Below, in pieces: positions 1-5,428 of a stretch of DNA of 10,020 nt. The DNA is from Burkholderiaceae bacterium (GTDB taxonomy: Bacteria > Pseudomonadota > Gammaproteobacteria > Burkholderiales > Burkholderiaceae_C): the NCBI GenBank assembly GCA_023268425.1, contig JALRFN010000292.1, positions 1-10,020 on the forward strand, given 5' to 3'. The translations under genes were made by a program, and so were the position numbers. The notes under the pieces were generated by a model. It was given only the letters and a program-made list of their open reading frames with translations, searched no databases and was not told where the DNA came from. Each line of letters opens with the position of its first letter. Position 1 is the stretch's first letter.

Positions 1-81
1 AGTTACCGGCTGCGCGACAAGCGCCGCAGCGGCCTTCTGCAGAAGGCCGCTGCCCCCACCCCGATCACATCAGAGAGTTGA
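1..81 (+). CDS. istB: IstB-like IS21-family helper ATPase, C-terminal fragment
   Basis: Frame 1 is open from the window edge to a TGA at 79-81 and encodes 26 residues beginning SYRLRDKRRSGLL. The pattern S-Y-R-L-(R/K)-D-K-R is characteristic of the C-terminus of IstB proteins of the IS21 family, AAA+ ATPases that help the IstA transposase choose and capture target DNA. The ATPase core lies to the left, outside the window. The assignment gains support from what follows: two identical subterminal repeats and a plausible IS21-type end within 60 bases of the stop codon. The fragment is short, so family membership rests on this motif plus context. Whether the IS is intact or active cannot be seen. 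Confidence 0.8.
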   Translation, partial: SYRLRDKRRSGLLQKAAAPTPITSES

Positions 82-87
82 TTAACC

Positions 88-123
88 CAGGGGGTCAATT
101 CCATATGTCGTCAGGGGGTCAAA
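88..123 (+). repeat. Two direct subterminal repeats of the IS end
   Basis: CAGGGGGTCAA occurs at 88-98 and again at 112-122, a period of 24 bases. Repeats of this kind near the tips of IS21-family elements are known transposase (IstA) binding sites. Here the role is inferred from position and spacing. Confidence 0.7.
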
Positions 124-400
124 TCTTCGTGTCGCTTGACAGGTGCCGGTGGGCGTCACGTTCAGCCTGGGTCATTTCGGTAGTGGACTTGCTGCACCAT
201 TGCTGTGTGATGCCCTTGCGCCAGCAACCAAAGGAACCCGCCGGGATGCCGTCCAAGTGCAGGACATACCAGCCGGAATCATCACTAGATTTGCCGCTGC
301 TGCTGAATCGGTGCAGCTTGCCGTCACCGTGGATTTCACTCGGAGGGGTCAAGCCAGAGGCCAGGATCGCTACGCGGAATCGTTCGACGAGGTCAGTCAT
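119..400 (-). pseudogene. Primase/helicase-like replication protein, truncated by the IS
   Basis: Reading from the ATG at 400, the first 86 residues resemble the N-terminus of the large primase/helicase-like proteins of integrative islands and P4-like satellites. Visible features are a D-G-K-L-H-R-F stretch near residues 26-32, GWYVLH at 43-48, a DGIPAG turn at 50-55, a W-R-K-G segment near 60-63 and a charged M-T-Q-A-E-R segment at 76-81. Such proteins normally run to many hundreds of residues with zinc-finger/Toprim and helicase parts; none of that remains here. The IS end at 141 adds LSSDTKI and then a stop at 119-121. The start is supported by GGAGG about 8 bases upstream. The gene overlaps the end of the preceding open frame by 8 bases (ATGACTGA), which suggests translational coupling. 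The product is almost certainly non-functional. The family call is from remembered pattern. Confidence 0.7.
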
Positions 401-674
401 TACACCCGCCCTCCAATTTGCACCATGAACAGCGCCGCGCCGTACAGGATGGGTAGATAGCGCGCCAGTCCCCAGCACTTCGCACAACTGTGTCGCCCGC
501 GTACTCAGTTCGGTGTAGTGTGTCGCAAGATAGCGTTAACACCGCCGGCAGCATGCTGGACGATGTGCCATAACCCTGTCCCGGGGTCAAACCCTTAAGG
601 TTGATCCCGCTTACTGCCTTGGGTTTTCCGTACCCAGTGGGCACTGCATTTGAGGTTTGGTTAATCACTATCAC
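393..674 (-). CDS. Small uncharacterised island protein between alpA and primase
   Basis: An open frame of 93 codons starts at GTG (672-674); a second GTG at 666-668 is an alternative better spaced from the GAGGGG that overlaps the alpA stop codon. It begins 6 bases after alpA ends, and its last 8 bases overlap the primase start, so it sits tightly inside what looks like one operon. I do not recognise a family. The C-terminal third carries several cysteines and basic residues (around PSCTARRCSWCK) that could be a small metal or nucleic-acid binding patch, but this is only a composition remark. There is no signal peptide or membrane segment. The gene is supported by its spacing rather than by its sequence; a non-coding spacer is possible. 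Confidence 0.45.
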   Translation of the reverse strand: MIVINQTSNAVPTGYGKPKAVSGINLKGLTPGQGYGTSSSMLPAVLTLSCDTLHRTEYAGDTVVRSAGDWRAIYPSCTARRCSWCKLEGGCND

Positions 675-680
675 CGCCCC

Positions 681-929
681 TCAAACAGTCGCTAGCAATT
701 CGATACGCTTGGCGTGCATTCGGTTTACCAGTTCGCGTATTTCGCTGTCCGCCTTGCCCGCGATACGCGCTGCGCACAATGTTCGTACTTCATCATCCGG
801 CCAGCCTACAGACCGCTGTCCAATGGACACGGGCTTAGTCCAAAGCCCATCACGGATCAGGTTGTAGATTGATGCGTTGGAACGGTAACCCGCTTCAGCT
901 TTACAGGTTTCAATACGCCAAATAGCCAT
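681..929 (-). CDS. alpA: AlpA-family transcriptional regulator / excisionase
   Basis: The 82-residue protein matches the AlpA type (Phage_AlpA, MerR/excisionase-like winged helix). Residues 14-29 (GYRSNASIYNLIRDGL) form the helix-turn-helix. They are followed by a TKPVSIGQRSVGW wing at 31-43 and PDDEV at 44-48, then a C-terminal helix with the usual A-x-I-A-G-K-x-(D/E)-x-E-I-R pattern. AlpA proteins of P4-like and CP4-57-like elements control integrase or excision and often replication genes. Here the gene lies upstream of the primase remnant, in the same direction, and downstream of the integrase. It probably leads a small operon with the next two genes. The ribosome binding site is weak (AAAG close to the ATG). 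The 86-base gap before it could hold its own promoter, but I see no convincing box there. Confidence 0.85.
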   Translation of the reverse strand: MAIWRIETCKAEAGYRSNASIYNLIRDGLWTKPVSIGQRSVGWPDDEVRTLCAARIAGKADSEIRELVNRMHAKRIELLATV

Positions 930-1015
930 CTTTGCCCATCTTTCATCGGCCTTGTCTGCCGTTGTGTCGATGGTTTATCGTATTGACGCTAGAAAAGAAA
1001 TCGCGACATCTTGTG

Positions 1016-1423
1016 TCACGACTTGTCGTTGACTTTCGGCGGTCTTCCTACCTCTTTTATGTAACGCTCAAGCATCCGACTTTCACGGAACCACTTTTTT
1101 TCAAGCGCAATCAACGCCGCTTTACTCGACTTGCCTTGCCGCAACAAATCCTCAAATTCAGCTTTCAACTCGAATTTCCTAACTAGCTCCCAGTCATCAT
1201 CAGCACAAAAATATCCGGTGTCAGCAAAACATCTCAGCAAGTCCAAAAGTGGAGCGGGATCATTCGCGTCAGCGTAAGGGTACAGATCACCCTGGTAGTT
1301 GGCGTACAACACCCCATCAGGCTCTGAGGCAGCCTCCTCGTAAAGTCCCACCCAATGCCGCGCAATATCACGAGCCTCTTCACTACCAGATCGGCCCCTA
1401 TTGCGTTTCCCTTTGATTCCCAT
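1016..1423 (-). CDS. Uncharacterised 135-residue island protein
   Basis: A 135-residue acidic protein with a basic N-terminus (MGIKGKRNRGR), a central D/P/Y-rich segment, a likely helical C-terminal half rich in K, E and L, and a basic tail (GRPPKVNDKS). The start is well supported: GGAGG lies 5 bases before the ATG. It follows the integrase by 52 bases in the same direction, so the two may share a transcript. I do not recognise a family, and no catalytic motif, membrane segment or signal peptide is visible. Position between int and alpA suggests an element-encoded accessory or cargo gene. GC content looks lower than in the chromosomal genes to the right, consistent with foreign origin. Confidence 0.7.
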   Translation of the reverse strand: MGIKGKRNRGRSGSEEARDIARHWVGLYEEAASEPDGVLYANYQGDLYPYADANDPAPLLDLLRCFADTGYFCADDDWELVRKFELKAEFEDLLRQGKSSKAALIALEKKWFRESRMLERYIKEVGRPPKVNDKS

Positions 1424-1475
1424 AGACGCCTCCGAAATGAAATAAGGTGGCGGATACCCGATGAATGCGTTGCCG

Positions 1476-2717
1476 CTATGCTCGTTTGAGTTTGAGTACC
1501 TTTGAGTCCCCCGCTGCCAGTTGATCCAAGTAGTCAGCCCAACGTTGCATCATTGCCTGACGTTGCTTCAGATAAGTAGTGCGGTTATAAGCGCGTCCGT
1601 TGGCGTCACGAACAGCGTGTGCCAATTGAGCCTCAATGACTAATGGATCAAATTCCAGCACTTCATCGAGTAAGGTCCTGGCGGTTGCCCTGAAACCATG
1701 AACGGTTTGCACGGCTGACCCATAGCCAAGTGTCTGTAGGGCGGCGCGTAGTGTGTTGTCACTGATTGGAATCGTTCTGGATTTTTCACCTGGAAAGAGC
1801 AAGTTGCCATTACCTGTCAAATAGTGAAGATCGCGCAGTATTTCCACAGCTTGTGTCGGCAGAGGAACTAAATGCGGCTCACCAAATTCCTTGCCATCGC
1901 GATTGCGCTTCATGCGTTTGGCCTGAATAGTCCACAGCGCGTTGTCTAAATCAAATTCAGACCATTCAGCTGCGCGCAGTTCGGTCGGACGTTGAAACAG
2001 CATGGGTGCCAGTTGCAGGGCTGCGCGAACCACTAGACCACCTTTGTAGCTGCGAATGGCGCGCATCAGTTCCCCGAATTTGACTGGGTCGGTGATGGCT
2101 GCGAAGTGATGCCCCCTATGTGGTGTCAGAGCGCCTTTCAAGTCAATGGCGATATTTCGTTGGGCGCGCCCGGTTGCGACGGCAAAACCAAAGACCGCTC
2201 GTGCGGTGGACAAAACACGGTGCGCCACATCGAGTGAACCTCGCGCCTCGACTTTGCGAACGTGTATCAGTAGCTCCACCGGCTCAATTTCCCCGGCGCG
2301 TCGTTTGCCCAACCAGGGCAGTAAATCCTTCTCAAGATTGCGCAGTTCGCGGGTCTGGTGGTGCCCACTCCACTGGGGTGACTTCTGGTTGTACCACTCG
2401 CGGGCCACATGCTCGAAAGTCTCGCCTTCGCTCACAGCCTGTTTGATTTTTTCCAGCTTACGCGCCTGAATCGGGTTGACTCCATCGGCTTTTTGTACCT
2501 TGGCCGCATCGCGTGCACGGCGTGCGGCAGTCAGACCGACTGCGGGATAACTACCCAGCGCAAGGCGAGTTTCCTTGCCATCAATGTAGAGTTTTTGGAA
2601 CCACCGCTTGCGACCGTTGGGGCTGATTTCAAGATAAAGCCCCCCAGAATCGGTCAAGCGGACACGCTTTTTTTCTGGTGGGCAATTGGCATTTCGGCAT
2701 TGTGCGTCGGTCAGCAT
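1476..2717 (-). CDS. int: P4-type tyrosine recombinase (island integrase)
   Basis: Site-specific recombinase that would integrate and excise the element at the adjacent tRNA-Pro gene. From the ATG at 2715-2717 the protein is 413 residues, usual for the P4 group. The N-terminal arm-type DNA-binding domain (DUF4102-like, about 1-90) starts MLTDAQCRNA and contains GGLYLEISPNGRKRW (25-39) and LALGSYPAVGL (52-62). A core-binding domain spans about 100-190 and the catalytic domain about 205-395. Candidate active-site residues are all present: R243 (QRPTEL), H282 (PHLVPL), H340 and R343 (HGFR), H367 (QLAH) and nucleophile Y377 (AYNR), with a basic K/R-rich loop at 268-276 that may supply the lysine. 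The terminal MMQRWADYLD is typical of the family. The frame stays open upstream to 2852, but GGAG 8 bases before this ATG and the family's normal N-terminus favour 2717. It looks complete and potentially active. Confidence 0.92.
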   Translation of the reverse strand: MLTDAQCRNANCPPEKKRVRLTDSGGLYLEISPNGRKRWFQKLYIDGKETRLALGSYPAVGLTAARRARDAAKVQKADGVNPIQARKLEKIKQAVSEGETFEHVAREWYNQKSPQWSGHHQTRELRNLEKDLLPWLGKRRAGEIEPVELLIHVRKVEARGSLDVAHRVLSTARAVFGFAVATGRAQRNIAIDLKGALTPHRGHHFAAITDPVKFGELMRAIRSYKGGLVVRAALQLAPMLFQRPTELRAAEWSEFDLDNALWTIQAKRMKRNRDGKEFGEPHLVPLPTQAVEILRDLHYLTGNGNLLFPGEKSRTIPISDNTLRAALQTLGYGSAVQTVHGFRATARTLLDEVLEFDPLVIEAQLAHAVRDANGRAYNRTTYLKQRQAMMQRWADYLDQLAAGDSKVLKLKRA

Positions 2718-2856
2718 GGTGTTTTCTCCGGTGGCATATTCCCCGATTTCCCCAAATTCGAAGTCTTGTGCCCCGCTATGTTCCCCGCACTTCAAATGCC
2801 TGTCAATGGCCTTCCTTGTCTCTTGCTGGATTGAATGGCGTTGATTTTCCATAGAA

Positions 2857-2890
2857 AAAGGCCGCTAGGTGGTTATTCCTAGCGGCCTTT
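2857..2890 (-). terminator. Intrinsic terminator downstream of tRNA-Pro
   Basis: A perfect 13-bp stem (2857-2869 paired with 2878-2890, GC-rich core GGCCGCTAGG) with an 8-base loop. Read on the minus strand the stem runs into TTTTT (2859-2855), the layout of an intrinsic terminator for the tRNA transcript. On the plus strand only a weak T run follows. It starts 11 bases past the tRNA CCA end and also shields the integrase from read-through. Confidence 0.85.
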
Positions 2891-2901
2891 ACATGACCGG
2901 G

Positions 2902-2930
2902 TGGTCGGGGTGAGAGGATTCGAACCTCCG
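2902..2930 (-). other. Probable attachment site (attL/attR) in the tRNA 3' end
   Basis: P4-type integrases typically recombine within the T arm to CCA end of a tRNA gene, and the integrase start lies only 185 bases away. The exact core cannot be fixed, because the matching repeat at the other end of the island is not in this window: no copy of GGTTCGAATCC is seen between 1 and 2900. Confidence 0.5.
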
Positions 2931-2978
2931 GCCTCTACGTCCCGAACGTAGCGCTCTACCAGGCTAAGCTACACCCCG
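2902..2978 (-). tRNA. proK: tRNA-Pro, anticodon CGG
   Basis: The minus strand folds as a complete 77-nt tRNA. The acceptor stem is CGGGGTG with CACCCCG (7 perfect pairs, C1-G72, discriminator A73). The anticodon stem CTACG/CGTAG closes the loop TTCGGGA, giving anticodon CGG for codon CCG. The T arm GGAGG-TTCGAAT-CCTCT has one G-U pair, and CCA is encoded at the 3' end (2904-2902). A C1-G72 pair with A73 is typical of bacterial tRNA-Pro. Its 3' half is the likely integration target of the neighbouring recombinase. The gene reads as intact, so integration has preserved or restored it. The symbol follows E. coli, where the CGG isoacceptor is proK. Confidence 0.95.
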
Positions 2979-2992
2979 CAACCAAGCGCCGA

Positions 2993-3018
2993 ATTCTAGC
3001 ACCATGGCCCGCCTCCAA
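2993..3018 (-). promoter_or_regulatory. Candidate promoter of tRNA-Pro
   Basis: On the minus strand TAGAAT (2998-2993) lies 14 bases before the tRNA 5' end and is followed by a GC-rich discriminator (TCGGCGC), as in stringently controlled stable-RNA promoters. The best upstream match, TTGGAG (3018-3013), is only 14 bases away, shorter than the usual 16-18, so the -35 is uncertain. Confidence 0.45.
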
Positions 3019-3118
3019 CGGCGGTGCTTGGCTGTCATCTAGATGCCAGGGTAGGCGTGGTTTGCCGCCAACAATCGCCAGCTTGAACACAGGCCTCATG
3101 GGGCCAAAAGGAGACGAC

Positions 3119-3901
3119 ATGGTGCAGCGTTTGCAAGACAAGGTGGTGGTGTTGACAGGGGCGAGTCGCGGCATTGGTGCCGACATGGCGCGCACGTTTG
3201 CCCAGGAAGGCGCGCGCTTGGTTTTGTTGGCGACGCGCGTGGAAACGGTTGCCGGCTTGGCTTCGGATTTGGGGCTGGGTGCGGACCGAGCTTTGCCGTT
3301 GGCGTTGGATGTGCGCGACGAGGCCGCGTGTCATGCGGCGATCGATGCGGTGGTCGCCCATTGGGGGCGCGTTGATGCTTTGGTCAACAACGCTGGGATA
3401 TACATGGGCAAGGCCTTCCAAGACTACAGCCATGCTGACTTTCAAGCGGTGTTGGATGTGAATTTGTTTGGTGTGATTCACATGAGCCAAGCGGCCCTGC
3501 CTCACATGCGTGCGCAGGGTGCTGGGCGCATCATCAACATCGCCTCCAGCGCGGGCAAGTGGGGTTCGCGGCAGCAAAGTGCTTACAACATCAGCAAACA
3601 CGCGGTGGTCGGTTTGACCCGCTGTTTGGCTTTGGAAACAGCGGCACAAGGCATCACGGTGAACGCCATTTGCCCTGGCTTTGTGCAAACCGACATGGTC
3701 GAGGCTTTGAAGACGGAGGTGGCCAAAGCCCAGGGTGTGGACGGCGACGCGATGCTTGCAGCGGCACTGACGCGGGTGCCCATGGGGCGGGTGTTGAATC
3801 CGTCTGAAATCAGTGGTCTGGCGGTTTATCTGGCCTCAGATGCGTCCTCGGGCATGACCGGCCAGTCGCTCTCGGTCGACGGGGGCATGGTTTTGGTTTG
3901 A
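3119..3901 (+). CDS. Short-chain dehydrogenase/reductase (SDR)
   Basis: NAD(P)-dependent oxidoreductase of the classical SDR family, 260 residues, cytoplasmic. The cofactor-binding TGASRGIG is at 13-20, DV at 64-65 and NNAG at 90-93. Catalytic residues are N115, S143, Y156 and K160 (YNISK), with the PG motif at 186-187 and a C-terminal SVDGGM at 252-257. The closest recognisable types are 3-oxoacyl-ACP reductase (FabG-like) and 3-hydroxybutyrate dehydrogenase; the ALETAAQGITVNAICPGFV stretch resembles the latter, but the substrate cannot be assigned. The start is chosen at 3119 because AAGGAG lies 6 bases upstream; the frame extends 19 codons further without such a site. It stands alone, converging on ispB with a 10-base gap. 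Confidence 0.9.
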   Translation: MVQRLQDKVVVLTGASRGIGADMARTFAQEGARLVLLATRVETVAGLASDLGLGADRALPLALDVRDEAACHAAIDAVVAHWGRVDALVNNAGIYMGKAFQDYSHADFQAVLDVNLFGVIHMSQAALPHMRAQGAGRIINIASSAGKWGSRQQSAYNISKHAVVGLTRCLALETAAQGITVNAICPGFVQTDMVEALKTEVAKAQGVDGDAMLAAALTRVPMGRVLNPSEISGLAVYLASDASSGMTGQSLSVDGGMVLV

Positions 3902-3911
3902 CGCCTGGCGC

Positions 3912-4931
3912 TCAGCTGCGTCGCGTCAACAGCGACGTGGCCAAAGCGCGCATGGCTTGCGTGTACGCGTTATCAGCGAGGTCCGCGATGGCGTCCAGAG
4001 CACGTTGGGCTTCTTGGCCCGCGATCTCGCGAGCTTGGGCCAAGCCACCGCTGTTTTGGATGATGGCGATCAGTTCAGCGAGGCTGTCAATTTCGCCTGC
4101 GGTGATGGCCTGTTTCAGCCTGGCGCGTTGCGAGTCGTTGGCCGTTTGCAGGGTGCAGATGATGGGCAGCGTGGCTTTGCCTTCGCGCAAATCGTCACCC
4201 AGGTTTTTGCCCAGTTCGTCGGCGTTGCCCTCGTAGTCCAGCACGTCATCAATGATTTGAAAGGCCGTGCCCAAGGCTTGGCCGTAAGTCGATAAAGCCT
4301 CTTCAATCGGCGCAGGCGCTTGCGCCAAGACAGCGGCCAAGCGCGACGACGCTTCGAATAACTTGGCGGTTTTGGAGCGGATGACGCGCAGGTAGTCAGC
4401 TTCGCTGAGCTCGGCGTCGCGCATGTGCATCAATTGCAACACTTCGCCTTCGGCAATGACGTTGGTGGCATCGGCCAAAATTTGCATCACCCGCATGCTG
4501 TTCACGTCGACCATCATTTGGAAAGCGCGGGAATACAAAAAGTCGCCCACCAAGACGCTGGCGGCATTGCCGAACATCTCGTTGGCGGTCGAGCGACCCC
4601 GGCGCAAAGTCGATTCGTCGACCACGTCGTCGTGCAGCAAAGTCGCGGTGTGGATGAACTCGACCACCGCCGCCAAAGTGTGTCGATGTGGGTGATTACT
4701 TTCAATGGCACCGCTGGCCAGCAACAACAATACGGGGCGCAAGCGCTTGCCGCCGCTGCTGATGATGTAGCGCGCCACTTGGCCAACCAGCGGCACTTCG
4801 CTGCTGAGTCGCTCGTCAATGACCCGGTCGACGGCTTGCATGTCGGCGTGGACGAGGGCGATGGGGTCAAGCGTGGGGGTCGGGCTCACGGTGCGGGTGG
4901 TTTGGGCGAAATGAGCATTATAGAAACGCAT
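3912..4931 (-). CDS. ispB: Octaprenyl diphosphate synthase
   Basis: Trans-isoprenyl diphosphate synthase that adds isopentenyl units to farnesyl diphosphate to make the C40 side chain of ubiquinone. Seen: GGKRLRP (60-66); first Asp-rich motif DDVVD (101-105) within LLHDDVVDESTLRRGR; FGNAASVLVGDFLYSRAFQMM (about 120-140); second Asp-rich motif DDVLD (228-232); GKNLGDDL. A96, five residues before the first motif, is small, as in long-chain synthases. The sequence tracks E. coli IspB throughout. The longest frame is 339 residues, about 16 more than E. coli. There is no clear ribosome binding site before the ATG at 4931, and a TATAAT overlaps codons 4-5, so the real start may be the GTG at 4887-4889 (325 residues). 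ispB beside rplU-rpmA is a conserved proteobacterial arrangement, here divergently transcribed. Confidence 0.95.
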   Translation of the reverse strand: MRFYNAHFAQTTRTVSPTPTLDPIALVHADMQAVDRVIDERLSSEVPLVGQVARYIISSGGKRLRPVLLLLASGAIESNHPHRHTLAAVVEFIHTATLLHDDVVDESTLRRGRSTANEMFGNAASVLVGDFLYSRAFQMMVDVNSMRVMQILADATNVIAEGEVLQLMHMRDAELSEADYLRVIRSKTAKLFEASSRLAAVLAQAPAPIEEALSTYGQALGTAFQIIDDVLDYEGNADELGKNLGDDLREGKATLPIICTLQTANDSQRARLKQAITAGEIDSLAELIAIIQNSGGLAQAREIAGQEAQRALDAIADLADNAYTQAMRALATSLLTRRS

Positions 4932-4946
4932 CGGTGATCATTTCGA
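4917..4946 (-). promoter_or_regulatory. Candidate ispB promoter overlapping the annotated start
   Basis: On the minus strand a perfect TATAAT (4922-4917) lies 18 bases after TCGAAA (4/6 match to TTGACA, about 4946-4941). Transcription would begin near 4910, inside the longest ispB frame but upstream of the GTG at 4889. If real, translation from the ATG at 4931 from this promoter is impossible. Confidence 0.5.
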
Positions 4947-5025
4947 GGCTGATGTCGCACCTCGCGTCTCGCCCCCCAGCACCGCTCGACGTTTCGTTGA
5001 TCGCTAAGACAGGGGTCAAGCTTGG

Positions 5026-5054
5026 TTGAAGCAGTTACGCCCACATGGTAGAAT
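5026..5054 (+). promoter_or_regulatory. Sigma-70-type promoter for rplU-rpmA
   Basis: TTGAAG (5026-5031) and TAGAAT (5049-5054) are separated by exactly 17 bases, close to the housekeeping consensus. The predicted start is near 5061, giving a leader of about 43 bases before the rplU ATG. No competing promoter of similar quality is seen in the 170-base gap to ispB. Confidence 0.75.
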
Positions 5055-5060
5055 CGCGGG

Positions 5061-5091
5061 CTTGGTCAATGGTGGCCAAGGTTTGTTTTTT
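5061..5091 (+). promoter_or_regulatory. Stem-loop with U-rich tail in the rplU leader
   Basis: CTTGGTCA (5061-5068) pairs with TGGCCAAG (5073-5080), 8 pairs including one G-U, around the loop ATGG. It is followed by GTTTGTTTTTT (5081-5091) and then the ribosome binding site GAGG. The hairpin begins at the predicted +1. It resembles a modest intrinsic terminator or a 5' protective stem, and could serve as an attenuator or autoregulatory site. The function is inferred from position only. Confidence 0.45.
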
Positions 5092-5103
5092 GAGGTTGTC
5101 CAT

Positions 5104-5415
5104 ATGTACGCGGTCATAAAAACCGGCGGCAAGCAATATCGCGTTGTCGTTGGCGAGAAGATCAAAGTAGAACAGATTGCTGCGGACGTGGACCAAGAGA
5201 TTGTGATTGACCAAGTTCTGGCTGTCGGTGAAGGCAGTGAGATCAAGGTTGGCGCGCCCTTGGTTGACGGTGCAGAAGTGAAGGCCAAAGTGGTGTCCCA
5301 CGGCCGTGGTGAAAAGGTTCGCATTTTCAAAATGCGTCGCCGCAAGCACTACCAAAAGCGCCAAGGCCATCGCCAGAACTACACCGAGCTGGAAATCAGC
5401 GCGATCAACGCTTAA
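5104..5415 (+). CDS. rplU: 50S ribosomal protein L21
   Basis: Structural protein of the large ribosomal subunit that binds 23S rRNA. The 103-residue length matches the family. It starts MYAVIKTGGKQYRV, the standard L21 N-terminus, has a beta-rich middle (KVGAPLVDGAEVKAKV), and ends with the basic RNA-binding stretch KMRRRKHYQKRQGHRQ (76-91) before YTELEISAI. The start at 5104 is fixed by the family N-terminus and by GAGG 8 bases upstream; the frame is open further upstream but that would run back into the promoter. rpmA follows after 13 bases, forming the usual L21-L27 operon. Confidence 0.98.
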   Translation: MYAVIKTGGKQYRVVVGEKIKVEQIAADVDQEIVIDQVLAVGEGSEIKVGAPLVDGAEVKAKVVSHGRGEKVRIFKMRRRKHYQKRQGHRQNYTELEISAINA

Positions 5416-5428
5416 GGAGTAAAGCACC

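Larger units (their letters stand above)
1..141 (+). mobile_element. Right end of an IS21-family insertion sequence
   Basis: This segment holds the istB 3' end, about 60 bases of non-coding DNA with two copies of CAGGGGGTCAA, and a terminus reading TGTCAAGCGACACGAAG on the minus strand from base 141 inwards. IS21-family elements typically have TG...CA tips, multiple repeated subterminal transposase-binding sites, and istB just inside the right end; all three are visible here. Base 141 is taken as the boundary because the primase reading frame outside it is recognisable up to that point and turns into IS sequence after it. IS21 elements usually make a short target duplication, so a few bases starting at 142 should recur at the far end of the IS, outside the window. 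Confidence 0.75.
142..2901 (-). mobile_element. P4-like integrative island at tRNA-Pro, int-proximal part
   Basis: Integrase, a small gene, alpA, a small gene and a primase 5' end all run in the same direction away from the tRNA 3' end. This is the classic order for P4-like satellites and related genomic islands that use the 3' end of a tRNA gene as attB. The right boundary is taken at the tRNA 3' end. The left boundary and the second attachment site are not in the window, and the visible part is interrupted at 141 by the IS. Loss of the primase probably leaves the island unable to replicate by itself, although the integrase appears intact. Confidence 0.8.

Noticed and set aside
962..1017. 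TTGTGTC repeated at 962-968 and 1011-1017 in front of alpA, a possible operator pair
   Set aside because: Seven bases in an 86-base gap with no symmetry or shared flanks is too weak to call a regulator site.
2718..2852. 45-codon upstream extension of the integrase frame
   Set aside because: The extension would start in the T tail of the tRNA terminator, lacks a ribosome binding site and does not look like an integrase N-terminus. The ATG at 2717 has GGAG at good spacing and the family's usual first residues.
1..2900. Second attachment site (copy of the tRNA 3' end) inside the window
   Set aside because: I looked for the T-arm sequence and the CCA-end region to the left of the tRNA and found no convincing copy; the island must extend beyond the window.
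3035..3688. Long antisense open frame opposite the SDR gene (217 codons), and similar long frames opposite ispB, obgE and proB
   Set aside because: They are complementary-strand shadows of strongly recognisable genes in GC-rich DNA, with no ribosome binding sites or recognisable domains.
346..5020. Further GGGGTCAA words (near 347, 577, 4864 and 5013) resembling the IS subterminal repeat
   Set aside because: They fall in coding or promoter DNA, lack the leading CA and the 24-base period, and have no IS end beside them. An 8-base word of this composition is expected by chance.
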